A DNA stretch of 64,000 nt from Halieaceae bacterium (GCA_902623175.1 CACNSR010000002.1:1-64000); one strand, 5' to 3'. Numbered from the stretch's first letter, positions 16,753 to 25,684 are shown. Translations and numbers: made by a program. Notes: a model not told the origin generated them from the letters alone.

Positions 16753-18039
16753 TCACACAAAGGCAAATCGAGCCGTAAAAATAAGCGCCATTACCCAGGC
16801 CGCGGCACTCACATCAGACGCTTTGCCCGCAATTACCTTTAGCAGCACATAGCTTAAAAAGCCCGCGGCAATGCCGTTTGCGATGGAAAAAGACAGCGGC
16901 ACCATGATGATGGTTAGCAGCGCCGGCAGTAGCTCGGTGGGGTCGGACCAGGTGAGGTGCTGCATGCCCGACATCATGAGTAGCGCCACGTAAAGCAGGG
17001 CGCCTGCAGTGGCGAAAGGCGGAATCATGCTGGCTAAAGGCGCAAAAAAGATCATCGCTAAAAACAGCACGCCCACCGCACAGGCTGTGAGACCGGTTTT
17101 GCCTCCTGCAACGACCCCTGCCGCACTCTCTACGTAAGAGGTGACGGGGGCGCAGCCAACCAGCGCGCCGGCTACACTGCTAGCACTGTCGGCCTTAAGC
17201 GCGCGATCAAGATTTTCAATCATGCCATCTGCTTTGGTGAGCCCCGCCTGAGTTGCCACTCCCACCAGCGTGCCAGCGGTATCGAACAGATTCACGAACA
17301 GTAGGGATGCGATTGCACTGGTCATTGCGACATCCAGTGCGGCGGCGATATCCAGCTTGCCCAAAACAGGGGCGATAGGAGGTGGTGCCGACACCACGCC
17401 CTGATACTGGACGACACCGACTCCCAAACCGACGGCAGTGGCCGCCAAGATGCCGATTAGGATCGCACCGGGAAAGCGTCGCGTAGCTAACCCAGTGATA
17501 ATGAGAAAGCCCAGCGCCGCCAGGAGTGTTTCGGTAATCCGGAAATTACCAAGCGAGAGCAGGGTGGCGGGGTGATCGACGATCAGTCCGCCATTGCGGA
17601 GCCCAATCATGCCCACAAAGAGCCCGATGCCCGCGCCCATCGCGATGCGCAGGTTCCAAGGGATACTGATGAGCAACCATTCCCTGAGTCGGGTCACAGT
17701 TAGGACTACAAACAGGATCCCCGCAATAAACACAGCACCCAGTGCGGTCTCCCACGGATAACCCATATCCCCGACGATGGTGTAGGTGAAAAACGCATTG
17801 AGTCCCATACCCGGCGCAAGACCCACCGGCCAGTTGGCGTATAGCCCCATTAAGAAGCAGGCCAGTGCTGCGGCGATGCAAGTGGCGACAAACGCTGCAC
17901 CCTGATCCATGCCGGCCGAGGCCATCATTTGCGGATTCACAAAGGCAATGTAGGCCATGGCCATAAAGGTAGTGAGGCCTGCGCCCAGCTCGATACCAAC
18001 GGTGGTATTTGATTGAGACAGTTTGAAGAACCGTTCCAC
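16753..18039 (-). CDS. NCS2/AzgA-family purine (adenine/hypoxanthine/guanine) permease
   Basis: 428 residues with about 12 membrane helices. AzgA-type features: VGIELGAGLTTFMAMAYIAF at the N-terminus, VGLAPGMGLNAFFTYT (about 72-87), the substrate-site segment VNLFDTAGTLVGVATQAGL (about 250-268) and APVTSYVESAAGV (about 297-309). A proton-driven uptake protein for purine bases in the inner membrane. Beside the two PRTase genes it would feed nucleobase salvage. Confidence 0.92.
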   Translation of the reverse strand: MERFFKLSQSNTTVGIELGAGLTTFMAMAYIAFVNPQMMASAGMDQGAAFVATCIAAALACFLMGLYANWPVGLAPGMGLNAFFTYTIVGDMGYPWETALGAVFIAGILFVVLTVTRLREWLLISIPWNLRIAMGAGIGLFVGMIGLRNGGLIVDHPATLLSLGNFRITETLLAALGFLIITGLATRRFPGAILIGILAATAVGLGVGVVQYQGVVSAPPPIAPVLGKLDIAAALDVAMTSAIASLLFVNLFDTAGTLVGVATQAGLTKADGMIENLDRALKADSASSVAGALVGCAPVTSYVESAAGVVAGGKTGLTACAVGVLFLAMIFFAPLASMIPPFATAGALLYVALLMMSGMQHLTWSDPTELLPALLTIIMVPLSFSIANGIAAGFLSYVLLKVIAGKASDVSAAAWVMALIFTARFAFV

Positions 18040-18279
18040 GACGTGCCCCTTTATCGAATCATTCTTGGGTCAGCCCCAGCTCCTGAGGCCGCTATGGAGT
18101 TTACCCGCACGCCGCTGCGATTGCCGTTGTGATGTTCGGCTGGAGGGTCAAAGACCGCGCATCAGTAGAGGCGGTCGCTCGCCGGATGCCGTAGCAAGAC
18201 TCGCTAGCCTTTGACCTGCCAGCGCAGGCCGCGAGCTGATGAAGTTCATGCCGTCACTCATGTCGCCCCGGAGGTTTGG

Positions 18280-18302
18280 TCCCGGGCTACATGAGCCCGG
18301 GA
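18280..18302. terminator. Strong hairpin downstream of the TonB receptor gene
   Basis: TCCCGGGCT, ACATG loop, AGCCCGGGA: a perfect 9-bp stem just after the receptor stop (minus strand). No U-tract on either strand, so it may be a transcript-stabilising or Rho-assisted end rather than a classical terminator. Confidence 0.4.
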
Positions 18303-18311
18303 GGTCAGTGC

Positions 18312-20588
18312 TTAGAAATCGATGCCTATTCGAGCCATCAACTGACGTGGAGGGATAAACTGATCACCGGTGGCGCCCACGCCAAATACATCGGTAAAGC
18401 GCGCATTGATGCCGTCCTTATCCGTCAGGTTTCTACCGATCAGCTCGACCCGCCAGTTGGCGTTGGTCGGCGAGAAGCGCAACATCAAATCAAAGGTGTC
18501 GTAGCTGTCCACCTCATCGGTGATGGGGTTATTGAAGATGCGGTGTCTGAAGTCACCCCGGTGGGTGTAGCTCACGGTGCCCTCGAAATCACCCCAGCTC
18601 CCGATGTCATTGCTATAGGTGAGCGCCAGATTTGCGGTAAAGCCGGGTGTCTTGGCCAGCTCGTTACCTCTGACATCGGCAATCTGGCCTGCCCGGGCAG
18701 TCTCTACCTCGGGGCTGAATAGGCTGATGCCCTGAGCGAGCAGTGCATTTGTCGCGGCCTCGGACTCGACGTTGTCCAGCGCCAGATGGCTTGAGGTGAT
18801 TTCGGTATCCAGCCAGGCGAGGCGGGCATCGAATATCAGTGAGTCCGTGACAAACGCGCCAAGTTCTAGCTCAGCGCCCATGATTTCCGATTGAGGGATG
18901 TTGCCCACGCCGCCCTGGAACACCTCCGGGTCAGTGGCTTGATACTGGAGGTTGTCGTAAGTGTAAAAGAACGCCGAGCCGTTGAGTCGAACCCTGCCCT
19001 CGACGAGGTCGGTTTTAACACCGACCTCAAAGGCATCAATTGTTTCTTCCTCAAAAACAGGCAATACCACGATCGGTGACACCACGTCTTCACGGCCGAA
19101 GGTCAGATTAGAGCCGCCGGGCTTGAAGCCTCGCGTGTAGGAGGCATAGGTCATGGTGGCGTCACCAAGATCGACCTCCAGAGCCAGTCTCCCGGTCACT
19201 TTCTCACTCTCGATCTCGAGAATCTCCGTGCCCTCGCGGCCGTAGAAGTTGGTGACAGCGCTGTAAACCTCATCCTCGGTATACCGCAGACCGGCGATCA
19301 TGCGAATGCTATCCGTAAATGACCAGGTGCCCTGACCATAAACCGATATCGACTCGCGTTCCGGTTTTGAATCCGAGATGAAGCCTACGTCGCCCCCATA
19401 GGCATAGATATCGTCGAGAGTGAAGTCGTCAAAGACGCCATCAAACCCGAAGTCGAGCCGCTCAAGAATGCTGATGTCGACCTCAGTGTCTAGGTAGAAC
19501 ACACCTGCCACCCAATCGAGGCGACCAAAAGCCGGCTCGTTCGAGATCAGATTGAATTCCTGTGTGGTCGTTTTTTGTTCGTTGGTTTCAGGGTCAAAGT
19601 AGCTTTGCAGCAAAAAGAAGGGCGGTAGCGTGCGGTAGTCGTGGCGGTCGTTGTCGCGCTGGATCGCAATATCGTCATTCTGGTAGCTGGTTAGTGACTT
19701 TAGCGTTATCCCGCCGAGGTCCCATTCCAGCGTCATGCTGTAAAGCTGTGATTCGAGTTCATAGCTTGAGAGAGAATCCTGAGCGAGTTTGCGGGCGCCA
19801 GGCGTCGGGTCATAAATCCCTTTCTGCGCCTGACCATTCACCTCTTCGTCAAACAGCTGCGCGGTAAATGTGGCGGAGAACGTGTCGCTCGGTTGAATCA
19901 GCAGCTTGGCGCGGGCAGAGATGCTGTCAGCGTCGTCGAGGTCTTGTCCATTGCCAACGTTGTCAGTGAAGCCATCGTGCTTGTGGCTCATAACAGAGAC
20001 GCGCGCCGCTACTGATTCGCTGAATGGGATGTTCATCGCAGCGCGGGCCTTCGCCAGACTGTATTCCCCCAGAGTCAGGTCTGCAGTACCCGAGAAATTG
20101 TCGAAGGTGGGCGCTTTGGTAATCACGTTAATACCGCCGCCGGTGGAATTTTGCCCGAACAGCGTGCCCTGAGGTCCTCTCAAGACCTCGATGCGCTCCA
20201 GATCAAGGAAGTCTGTTTGCAAAGCAAAGGGTGAGGCCACATAGACACCATCGAGGTGATAGGAGACCGACGGGTTGGCGATCGCGTTTTGGTTCGCCTC
20301 GTTACCGACACCACGGATAGTGATAACGGTTTTAAAGCCCTCGTTCTTGGCGACATTTACACCGGGTGCGATCGCGCTGAGGTCAACAAAAGAGGTCAGC
20401 TGGCGATTTTCCACGTCCTCCGCGCTGAGTGCAGTGACCGCTTGAGACAGGTTCTGCAGGCTCTCTGTTCGTTTCTCTGCGGTGACTAATACTTCCTCAA
20501 ATACGGGCACTCCCTGTGCCCAACTTCCTGCGGATACGGCAATAACAAGCGGACTGGCCACCGCGGTCAGTAAACGACGATTCTTCAC
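18312..20588 (-). CDS. TonB-dependent outer-membrane receptor
   Basis: 758 residues. Signal peptide (about 1-25), then a TonB-box-like segment (FEEVLVTAEKRTESL, about 30-44), the plug domain (about 45-160, with ITIRGVGNEANQ, YHLDGVYV and RIEVLRGPQGTLFGQNSTGG), and a β-barrel ending in a C-terminal Phe (ARIGIDF). Members carry large or scarce nutrients across the outer membrane using TonB-ExbBD energy. The closest style is the Caulobacterales/NOR5 group of unassigned substrate receptors (RTESLQ, GVNV, DGVYV). No linked siderophore or B12 genes, so the substrate is open. A 750-bp gap separates it from the MFS gene, which lies upstream on the same strand. Confidence 0.92.
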   Translation of the reverse strand: MKNRRLLTAVASPLVIAVSAGSWAQGVPVFEEVLVTAEKRTESLQNLSQAVTALSAEDVENRQLTSFVDLSAIAPGVNVAKNEGFKTVITIRGVGNEANQNAIANPSVSYHLDGVYVASPFALQTDFLDLERIEVLRGPQGTLFGQNSTGGGINVITKAPTFDNFSGTADLTLGEYSLAKARAAMNIPFSESVAARVSVMSHKHDGFTDNVGNGQDLDDADSISARAKLLIQPSDTFSATFTAQLFDEEVNGQAQKGIYDPTPGARKLAQDSLSSYELESQLYSMTLEWDLGGITLKSLTSYQNDDIAIQRDNDRHDYRTLPPFFLLQSYFDPETNEQKTTTQEFNLISNEPAFGRLDWVAGVFYLDTEVDISILERLDFGFDGVFDDFTLDDIYAYGGDVGFISDSKPERESISVYGQGTWSFTDSIRMIAGLRYTEDEVYSAVTNFYGREGTEILEIESEKVTGRLALEVDLGDATMTYASYTRGFKPGGSNLTFGREDVVSPIVVLPVFEEETIDAFEVGVKTDLVEGRVRLNGSAFFYTYDNLQYQATDPEVFQGGVGNIPQSEIMGAELELGAFVTDSLIFDARLAWLDTEITSSHLALDNVESEAATNALLAQGISLFSPEVETARAGQIADVRGNELAKTPGFTANLALTYSNDIGSWGDFEGTVSYTHRGDFRHRIFNNPITDEVDSYDTFDLMLRFSPTNANWRVELIGRNLTDKDGINARFTDVFGVGATGDQFIPPRQLMARIGIDF

Positions 20589-20917
20589 CTAAGGCTCCTT
20601 GATGATTGACTGGCTACACCAACTAACAAGACGCAATCCGTATGCCAATTACGGAAATACGGCTAGCGTGCAAAGCGATATATTGCTTATATCTACGGGG
20701 TCTGAGCAGCAACCGATGAATGACCCTGTTTTGCACCGATTCAGTGCCAAGGTCGGGCTAAATTAGGGCCACGTTTTCTGCTCAAATCGCCGTGTGACTC
20801 TACCGAAAGCCGAGGAAGTTTGCTCCTCTTATTCGGGTAAAACAGAGCAAGTTCGTGAATGGATTGCGAAGATTGATGGCTAACTTACTAGTTTGGTTGA
20901 GATTGAGACATTAAGGA
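20589..20917. other. Upstream region of the TonB receptor; no gene seen
   Basis: About 330 bp holding the receptor's upstream region and the approach to the RNA promoter. No credible ORF; it becomes AT-rich towards 20920. Confidence 0.45.
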
Positions 20918-20973
20918 AATTTTTCTAAAAATTTTCAAAAAAAGGTTGACGAGTCTGATCGGATTGGTAATAT
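20918..20973 (+). promoter_or_regulatory. Strong promoter with UP-like element for the 21-kb RNA
   Basis: An A/T tract rich in AAATTTT and AAAAATTTT (20918-20943) directly precedes TTGACG (20946-20951), then a 16-bp spacer and TAATAT (20968-20973). Predicted start about 20980. The layout matches promoters of abundant stable RNAs. Confidence 0.65.
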
Positions 20974-20979
20974 TAACAA

Positions 20980-21198
20980 TGCCGACGGCGACCGACGAGT
21001 GACCAACTGCAGACGGAAGCGAGGGGGAAGCCGGAGGAAGAGTGCTCAGGTAGAAAAGCGTAGCGGAGGGCCGGCACAAACGCAGTTCGCTACCCACCGA
21101 GGGTGAGGGGATACCACCCGAGGGGCCAGATGGAATCCCGGTCTGGACGCCTGAGAGGCTCGAATAAAAAAAACAGAGGGAAGCCTCTGTTTTTTTTT
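20980..21198 (+). ncRNA. Candidate structured non-coding RNA (~220 nt), family not recognised
   Basis: The transcript is bounded by a strong promoter and an intrinsic terminator and has no credible ORF. Pairings read by eye: closing helix CTCAGG (21045-21050) with CCTGAG (21150-21155); inside it three hairpins, GTAGCG/CGCTAC (21060-21065, 21088-21093), GGGTG/CACCC (21101-21105, 21115-21119) and CCAGA/TCTGG (21126-21130, 21142-21146). The first loop can also pair outward: GCAGTT (21082-21087) with AACTGC (21005-21010), a pseudoknot, and CCGGC (21071-21075) with GCCGG (21030-21034). It does not match what I know of 6S, RNase P, 4.5S, tmRNA or common riboswitches. The nearest downstream genes are on the other strand, so it is probably trans-acting or autonomous. 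A CsrB/RsmZ-like sponge is possible but GGA motifs are not clearly enriched. Confidence 0.6.
21166..21198 (+). terminator. Intrinsic terminator of the 21-kb RNA
   Basis: A-tract, stem AACAGAGG (21172-21179), GAAG loop, CCTCTGTT (21184-21191) and a run of nine T (21190-21198). The flanking A and T runs could make it work in both directions. Confidence 0.88.
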
Positions 21199-21341
21199 GC
21201 CCGCTGCTTTTGCCAGCGTAATCGCGAGCTGCGCTATCAGCGCTGATCACAAGGTTTGTACTGACTACCGCATTTCGATTGCCGCAGAAAAGCGCCTCTC
21301 ACCTGTAGCTGCTTGCCGGTAGGACCTCCCCTCGGGTCAGC

Positions 21342-22838
21342 TCAGCCCTTGGTCTGCCCCAGCTCAACTACGAAATCCTGCTGCAGGGTTCTGGCACACA
21401 TTAAGAAGCAGGCCGAAGCGATCAGAAAGATACTGGCTGTGACCGCCATCGCAAACTTGAGCCCCTCGGAGTTGGCGTTTCGGCACAGCTCGTCATTAGT
21501 CACTGAGCGCACCATGTCGGTTGTTTTGCAGGCTTCAGGTGACAGAAGCGTGGCGGGGTTCAACAAAAGCAGTTCGCGCTGCATGAAAAAGTCACTCATG
21601 AATCCGACGAAATAAGGTCCGATGCCGTTTCCGATCAGCGACACAAGTATGAGTAGCACGGCGATAGCAGTTGCTCTAGAGCGGTTACTGACCACGCCCT
21701 GACCAATGTTGTACTGAGCGCCTAGGTAGCTGTAATGAAAGACCGCACCAATACCCCAGAGTACAAAAACGGCAGTCAGGTCCTCTGAGAAGAAGGCGGC
21801 CGCGTAAGCGGGTACCGCTATCGCAACCCCCAAGGCCGGCACCCATGCTACAGCGGTAGGCGATCGCTCCGTCAATCGCTCTGTGACGTAGCCGCCCAGG
21901 AAGGTCCCGATTGCCGCCATGAGAGAAAGCGGCGCACCAAATTGCAATGCGGCGTCGCGCACACTCAAGCCATGCTCGCGCTGTAGAAATGGTGCTTGAA
22001 ACGAGATCAAGCCGTACCCGACAAATGCGACCGACGATGCGGCAATCGCCATCCACCAAAACGAGGGCTTGCGGCGCAGCTCGGCAAAGGTCTCTGGCCA
22101 GTCGGGTGCGCGATCTGCGCTTTGACTGGGAGGGTCGGAATAACCTCGGGGTGCCTCCTTGATGCTCGCCCAGACCAGCCACGCGATCAGCACGCCCGGA
22201 AGGCCGACTGCGACAAAGGCGATACGCCACCCTTCAATATTCGCCCAGTCTAGGCCACCAAACAGCCAGCCCAGACCGATGCCGCTCAACCAGTTCCCCA
22301 CATCGATGCCCTGCATCTGTGCGATCGGGCCACCAAAGACGTTGGCCAGCACACTGCCGAGAGTCACGCCCATGGAGTACACCCCCAGTGCAGTGGCGCG
22401 TTTTCGGGCGATGAAGTAATCGCCGATCAGCGAGTTCGCAGGCGGTGTGCAGCCGGCCTCGCCGATGGCGACACCAATCCTGAACAGGAGTAAGGTGAAA
22501 AAACCAATGGCCACACCACAAAGCGCGGTCATGATCGACCACAGCACGATGCACAGGCTGATGATATGCACTCTGTTAGAGCGATCTGCCCAGAGCGCAA
22601 TGGGCAAGCCCATCACTGCGTAAAAAATGGCGAATGGCGGCCCGTATAGCAAACCCCACTGGGCATCGGTGAGTTGAAATGACTCGATGATTGGCTGGGC
22701 GACGACTGCAATTAATGTGCGGTCGACGAAATTCAGCGTGTACACCAGCATCAGCAGGATCAACACATAGTGGCGATAGGTGGGTGAGCCGTATCCGGTC
22801 AAATGCCCGTTAGCGGCGTCACTTGCGGTGGTTTGCAT
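21342..22838 (-). CDS. MFS transporter, spinster-like
   Basis: 498 residues with 12 membrane helices. N-terminal YVLILLMLVYTLNFVDRTLIAVVAQPI and the motif-A-type loop (GLPIALWADRSNR, about 95-107) are typical of spinster-type MFS carriers common in catabolic regions of marine proteobacteria; GEAGCTPPANSLIGDYF is also family-typical. A long C-terminal loop (about 440-470) with two Cys precedes the last helix. Probably organic-acid or aromatic uptake; substrate unknown. Transcribed towards the RNA terminator and the TonB receptor. Confidence 0.85.
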   Translation of the reverse strand: MQTTASDAANGHLTGYGSPTYRHYVLILLMLVYTLNFVDRTLIAVVAQPIIESFQLTDAQWGLLYGPPFAIFYAVMGLPIALWADRSNRVHIISLCIVLWSIMTALCGVAIGFFTLLLFRIGVAIGEAGCTPPANSLIGDYFIARKRATALGVYSMGVTLGSVLANVFGGPIAQMQGIDVGNWLSGIGLGWLFGGLDWANIEGWRIAFVAVGLPGVLIAWLVWASIKEAPRGYSDPPSQSADRAPDWPETFAELRRKPSFWWMAIAASSVAFVGYGLISFQAPFLQREHGLSVRDAALQFGAPLSLMAAIGTFLGGYVTERLTERSPTAVAWVPALGVAIAVPAYAAAFFSEDLTAVFVLWGIGAVFHYSYLGAQYNIGQGVVSNRSRATAIAVLLILVSLIGNGIGPYFVGFMSDFFMQRELLLLNPATLLSPEACKTTDMVRSVTNDELCRNANSEGLKFAMAVTASIFLIASACFLMCARTLQQDFVVELGQTKG

Positions 22839-22897
22839 ACAACAATTCCTGCTGGGGGCGGTGAGTGTACCAATCAGAGCGCGTGGGTGTGACGCAA

Positions 22898-23647
22898 TCA
22901 GAGATTGATCGAAATCTCCTGCCCCTTGATGAAGCGCACAAACGGTGCGGTCTGTTTAAGCTGCTCCGCCGGGCTCAGCTGGATCCGTTGCTCGACCAGA
23001 TCAATGGCCCATCGTGTTACCGCGGGTAGATCCAGTCGTCGCGCCTCATTCAGTGTCAGCCAATGGAGCTCATTGAGCTCGCCGCTGGCATCGCTGATCT
23101 GCTCGGGGTCACTGTAGATGAATTGGTCATGAATCATGAAGAAGCGGGTATCGAAACGCCGGGTGCGATAGGCGGGTGTGATCGCCCGGGCGATAAAATC
23201 CATGTGCTCCAACGGTGGTTCTGCACCGTGAGCAAGGTAGTCCCGCCAAACCGGGTGTGTTGTCGTCACAGTTCTGGAGGCGGGTCGGCCCACAATCAGA
23301 CCAGTTTCCTCAAAGGTTTCTCTGATGGCCGCCAAGGCGAGGCCCCGAAGCTTGCGATCGTTCACGGTCTTTCTTGTGGCCTTTCGCAGCCGCTCCATTA
23401 CGGGTCGGCTCAAGTCGCCCGGTACTTGCAGTCGCTGGTCTGTCAGATCCAAACGGCCACCGGGGAAGACGAATTTGTTAGGCATAAAGCGATGGCTGGT
23501 TGCGCGCTTACCCATCAGTAAAGTAGGTTTTGGTCCGGCGCGCACCACGATCAGCGTTGCCGCCTCTTTTGGTCTAGCCAGTTTGGCAGTGCCCTCTCTG
23601 TATTCACCCGGATCAGTGGGTGTCCCGCCGTACTGATGGCGCTTCAT
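22898..23647 (-). CDS. NUDIX hydrolase
   Basis: 249 residues. The NUDIX helix contains RETFEETGL (about 114-122), supplying the metal-binding glutamates; the glutamate of the leading GX5E part is replaced, so the full 23-residue signature is not perfect. PNKFVFPGGRLDLTD precedes a ~40-residue insertion before the helix. It hydrolyses a nucleoside-diphosphate-linked compound; substrate unknown. 58 bp separate it from the MFS start, same strand, so they may be co-transcribed. Confidence 0.85.
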   Translation of the reverse strand: MKRHQYGGTPTDPGEYREGTAKLARPKEAATLIVVRAGPKPTLLMGKRATSHRFMPNKFVFPGGRLDLTDQRLQVPGDLSRPVMERLRKATRKTVNDRKLRGLALAAIRETFEETGLIVGRPASRTVTTTHPVWRDYLAHGAEPPLEHMDFIARAITPAYRTRRFDTRFFMIHDQFIYSDPEQISDASGELNELHWLTLNEARRLDLPAVTRWAIDLVEQRIQLSPAEQLKQTAPFVRFIKGQEISINL

Positions 23648-23727
23648 ATTGGATCCTGAAAAAGTGGTTCGGTTATGCTACCGGCTTTAGGGCACGTGCC
23701 GGAATATCAAACGTCCATGAGCCTTAT

Positions 23728-23755
23728 AAAAAAGCCCCGCTTCGAGCGGGGCTTT
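23728..23755 (-). terminator. Intrinsic terminator after the small membrane protein gene
   Basis: Perfect 11-bp inverted repeat AAAGCCCCGCT-TCG-AGCGGGGCTTT with a run of six T on the minus-strand side, 9 bp after the gene's stop codon. Confidence 0.85.
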
Positions 23756-23763
23756 ATGTGTGA

Positions 23764-23970
23764 TTAGAATATGTGAGGTCCGGGACTGGTCAGATAACGC
23801 CAGTCTGTTAAATCGGTGCCGTCAGTGAGCGCGCTGTTCGATGTGATTTGATCCGCTTCCGGCTTTGTGTTTTTGGGCAACCCCCCAAGCGACATGATGC
23901 CCAGCACAAATACGACGGCAACGGTGCCCAGAATCATCACAGTCATCAATGCAGCGAAAAGTTTATTCAT
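23764..23970 (-). CDS. Small single-span membrane protein (68 aa) coupled to the hydroxylase gene
   Basis: MNKLFAALMTVMILGTVAVV begins a single hydrophobic helix (about 3-30), followed by a polar, probably periplasmic tail (GGLPKNTKPEADQITSNSA) with no cysteine. Its start overlaps the end of the sterol-desaturase-family gene by 8 bp, so translation is probably coupled, and an intrinsic terminator follows immediately, marking it as the last gene of that operon. No family recognised. It may be an accessory subunit or anchor for the hydroxylase; this is inference. Confidence 0.65.
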   Translation of the reverse strand: MNKLFAALMTVMILGTVAVVFVLGIMSLGGLPKNTKPEADQITSNSALTDGTDLTDWRYLTSPGPHIF

Positions 23971-24973
23971 GGAGGCCCGCCGATGAGCCGCTTTTGGCCT
24001 TGATCATTGCGCTCCAGTCGCGAAAAGGGCCCGAAACGTTCTGCCAAAAGGATCGGTATTCACCTTGGCTGGCTGGCCCCAACCCCCACGGCGTGTGCTC
24101 GTCTTTTTCAGGGATATAGAGGGTGCCGAATGCTCGATCCCAAATACTGGTGACCGCTGCCAGGTTTGTGTCCCAATGGTGCTCAAGGTAACTATGGTGA
24201 GTGTGATGCATCACGGGGCTGTGCAGCCATTTCGAGAGCCAGCGAGGGTAGTGAAAAGCCACGTGATAATGACGAAAGGAGCCATTGAAGCCGAATAGCA
24301 GCGCAAAAAAGCCAATGTTGAACAGCGTGGCTTGCGCAATACTTTCGTTGAATAGCCAGCCAAACAGGCCAGCGGCGATGCCAAAGGACAGCGCGGCGCC
24401 AATTGCGTAAATGGGTCCCTCCAGAAAATGCTCCCGGTAGCGAGTAAGCGGTGTGAGCACTTCTGCCGAATGGTGAACTTTGTGAATGGCCCAGAGCGCC
24501 GGGATTTTGTGCTCCGCGTAGTGAATGAGAAAAAACAGCAAATCGTATAGCAGCAGAGTGACCAGACTGTAGAGCAACATCCAGCCGTAGTGGCTATGCA
24601 GGTCGGGCCCGCTGCCCAGCAGCGCATTGAGTGTGTCCATGACTAGCGCCTCGGTACCCGGCGCTATGCCGACGAGCAGCGTGGTCACCCACAGCGGGCG
24701 CAGTAACCGCTCAAAGACGTAGAGTCCGACGTCGACGCGTGCTGACACATGTGTGTAGATCTCCACAGGTAACAGGAACTGCCTCAGCGGCAACCTGCGC
24801 ACCCGGCCGTCCGCGCCCTTTGCGCCAACACCGTTGCGAAAAAGCCAAATGGTAGTGGCAAGGCCAGCAGTCAGTAGGAGGATGGGCCATGTCAGATCTC
24901 GGGGCACATGCGGCGCTATCACGGCAAGTGCGTCGGAGATGAGTTGGTTGAGTGGTCCGGCTGTGCTGTCCAT
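23963..24973 (-). CDS. Sterol desaturase / fatty acid hydroxylase family protein (membrane di-iron)
   Basis: 336 residues with about five membrane helices. All three His clusters of the FA_hydroxylase family are present: HYAEH (about 166-170), HKVHHS (about 179-184) and HTHHSYLEHH (about 256-265). These bind two irons that activate O2 for hydroxylating or desaturating a lipid or terpenoid chain in the inner membrane. The substrate is not determined; bacterial members include carotenoid and ornithine-lipid hydroxylases. Confidence 0.88.
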   Translation of the reverse strand: MDSTAGPLNQLISDALAVIAPHVPRDLTWPILLLTAGLATTIWLFRNGVGAKGADGRVRRLPLRQFLLPVEIYTHVSARVDVGLYVFERLLRPLWVTTLLVGIAPGTEALVMDTLNALLGSGPDLHSHYGWMLLYSLVTLLLYDLLFFLIHYAEHKIPALWAIHKVHHSAEVLTPLTRYREHFLEGPIYAIGAALSFGIAAGLFGWLFNESIAQATLFNIGFFALLFGFNGSFRHYHVAFHYPRWLSKWLHSPVMHHTHHSYLEHHWDTNLAAVTSIWDRAFGTLYIPEKDEHTPWGLGPASQGEYRSFWQNVSGPFRDWSAMIKAKSGSSAGLHE

Positions 24974-25105
24974 CGAGTGAGTATACGATCATTATGCGCT
25001 GGCCATGGCGGCTTTACCTTCCACTCAAGGCCCTCCTCCGAGCGGATGTTGTTCTGCGCGGCCTCGTGTCAGAATGTGCTGGTATCGCTATCAGGTGCTT
25101 TATTG

Positions 25106-25684
25106 ATGGAGCCTTTACACGGATCGGTCGCGAACCTCTTCCTTGGTGATTCGGGAACACTAAGTAAGGCCTCGCAGAGTTCGCTCAAATTTGCCTTTGA
25201 CGGGATAGTGGGTGACCGGCACCGGGGTCACACCCGAAAAGCCTGGGAGCAAACTGATAAACAGCCGGGTGGCACCGAGCGGCGCAATGAGCGGCAGTGG
25301 TCAGCCGTGGCACAGGAAGACCTTGATAAGGTGTCCCAAGCATTGAACCTAGCGAAACCGATGAGTGCTGGTGATGTGGCTGTGAACCTGAGTATCTCGG
25401 GTATACCGGATTTTTCCCGCTTGCCTCGCGGCACGATCATCACCTTCGAGGGGGGTGTCGTGCTGATGGTGGAGGAGTACAACCCACCGTGTAGTCGAAT
25501 GTCGCAGTATGTTGCGAAGGGTCACGAAGCCGCTACCGGGGTGCCACTGGGGGAGGCGGACTTTATTGAGGCCTCCAAATTCAGTCGAGGTCTGGTCGGT
25601 GTGGTAGAGGTGCCGGGAGTGATATCGGTTGGGGAGGGCGTCTCGATAGCGCCCGAAGTCTTGCCAAAATGGCTACGCGCCTGA
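25106..25684 (+). CDS. MOSC-domain protein
   Basis: 192 residues from ATG 25106 (MEPLHGSVANLFLGDSG); an upstream start at 24908 would overlap the divergent hydroxylase gene. MOSC features: GIVGDRHRGHTRK (about 33-45), SAGDVAVNLSISG, and the conserved cysteine in YNPPCSRM (about 127-134), which in MOSC proteins handles sulfurated molybdenum cofactor or N-hydroxylated substrates. It may serve Mo-enzyme maturation or N-oxide reduction. It ends 27 bp before the aldehyde dehydrogenase start on the same strand. Confidence 0.85.
   Translation: MEPLHGSVANLFLGDSGTLSKASQSSLKFAFDGIVGDRHRGHTRKAWEQTDKQPGGTERRNERQWSAVAQEDLDKVSQALNLAKPMSAGDVAVNLSISGIPDFSRLPRGTIITFEGGVVLMVEEYNPPCSRMSQYVAKGHEAATGVPLGEADFIEASKFSRGLVGVVEVPGVISVGEGVSIAPEVLPKWLRA

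Noticed and set aside
20980-21198. Known stable RNAs (6S, RNase P, 4.5S SRP, tmRNA) or a CsrB/RsmZ RNA
   Set aside because: Signature segments of the four stable RNAs are absent, and GGA motifs are not clearly above what a GC-rich RNA would have.
20888-21250. 120-aa ORF on the minus strand across the RNA region
   Set aside because: No protein features; it is the complement of a promoter-structured RNA-terminator unit.
24908-25105. Longer MOSC N-terminus
   Set aside because: Overlaps the divergent hydroxylase gene and has no MOSC sequence.
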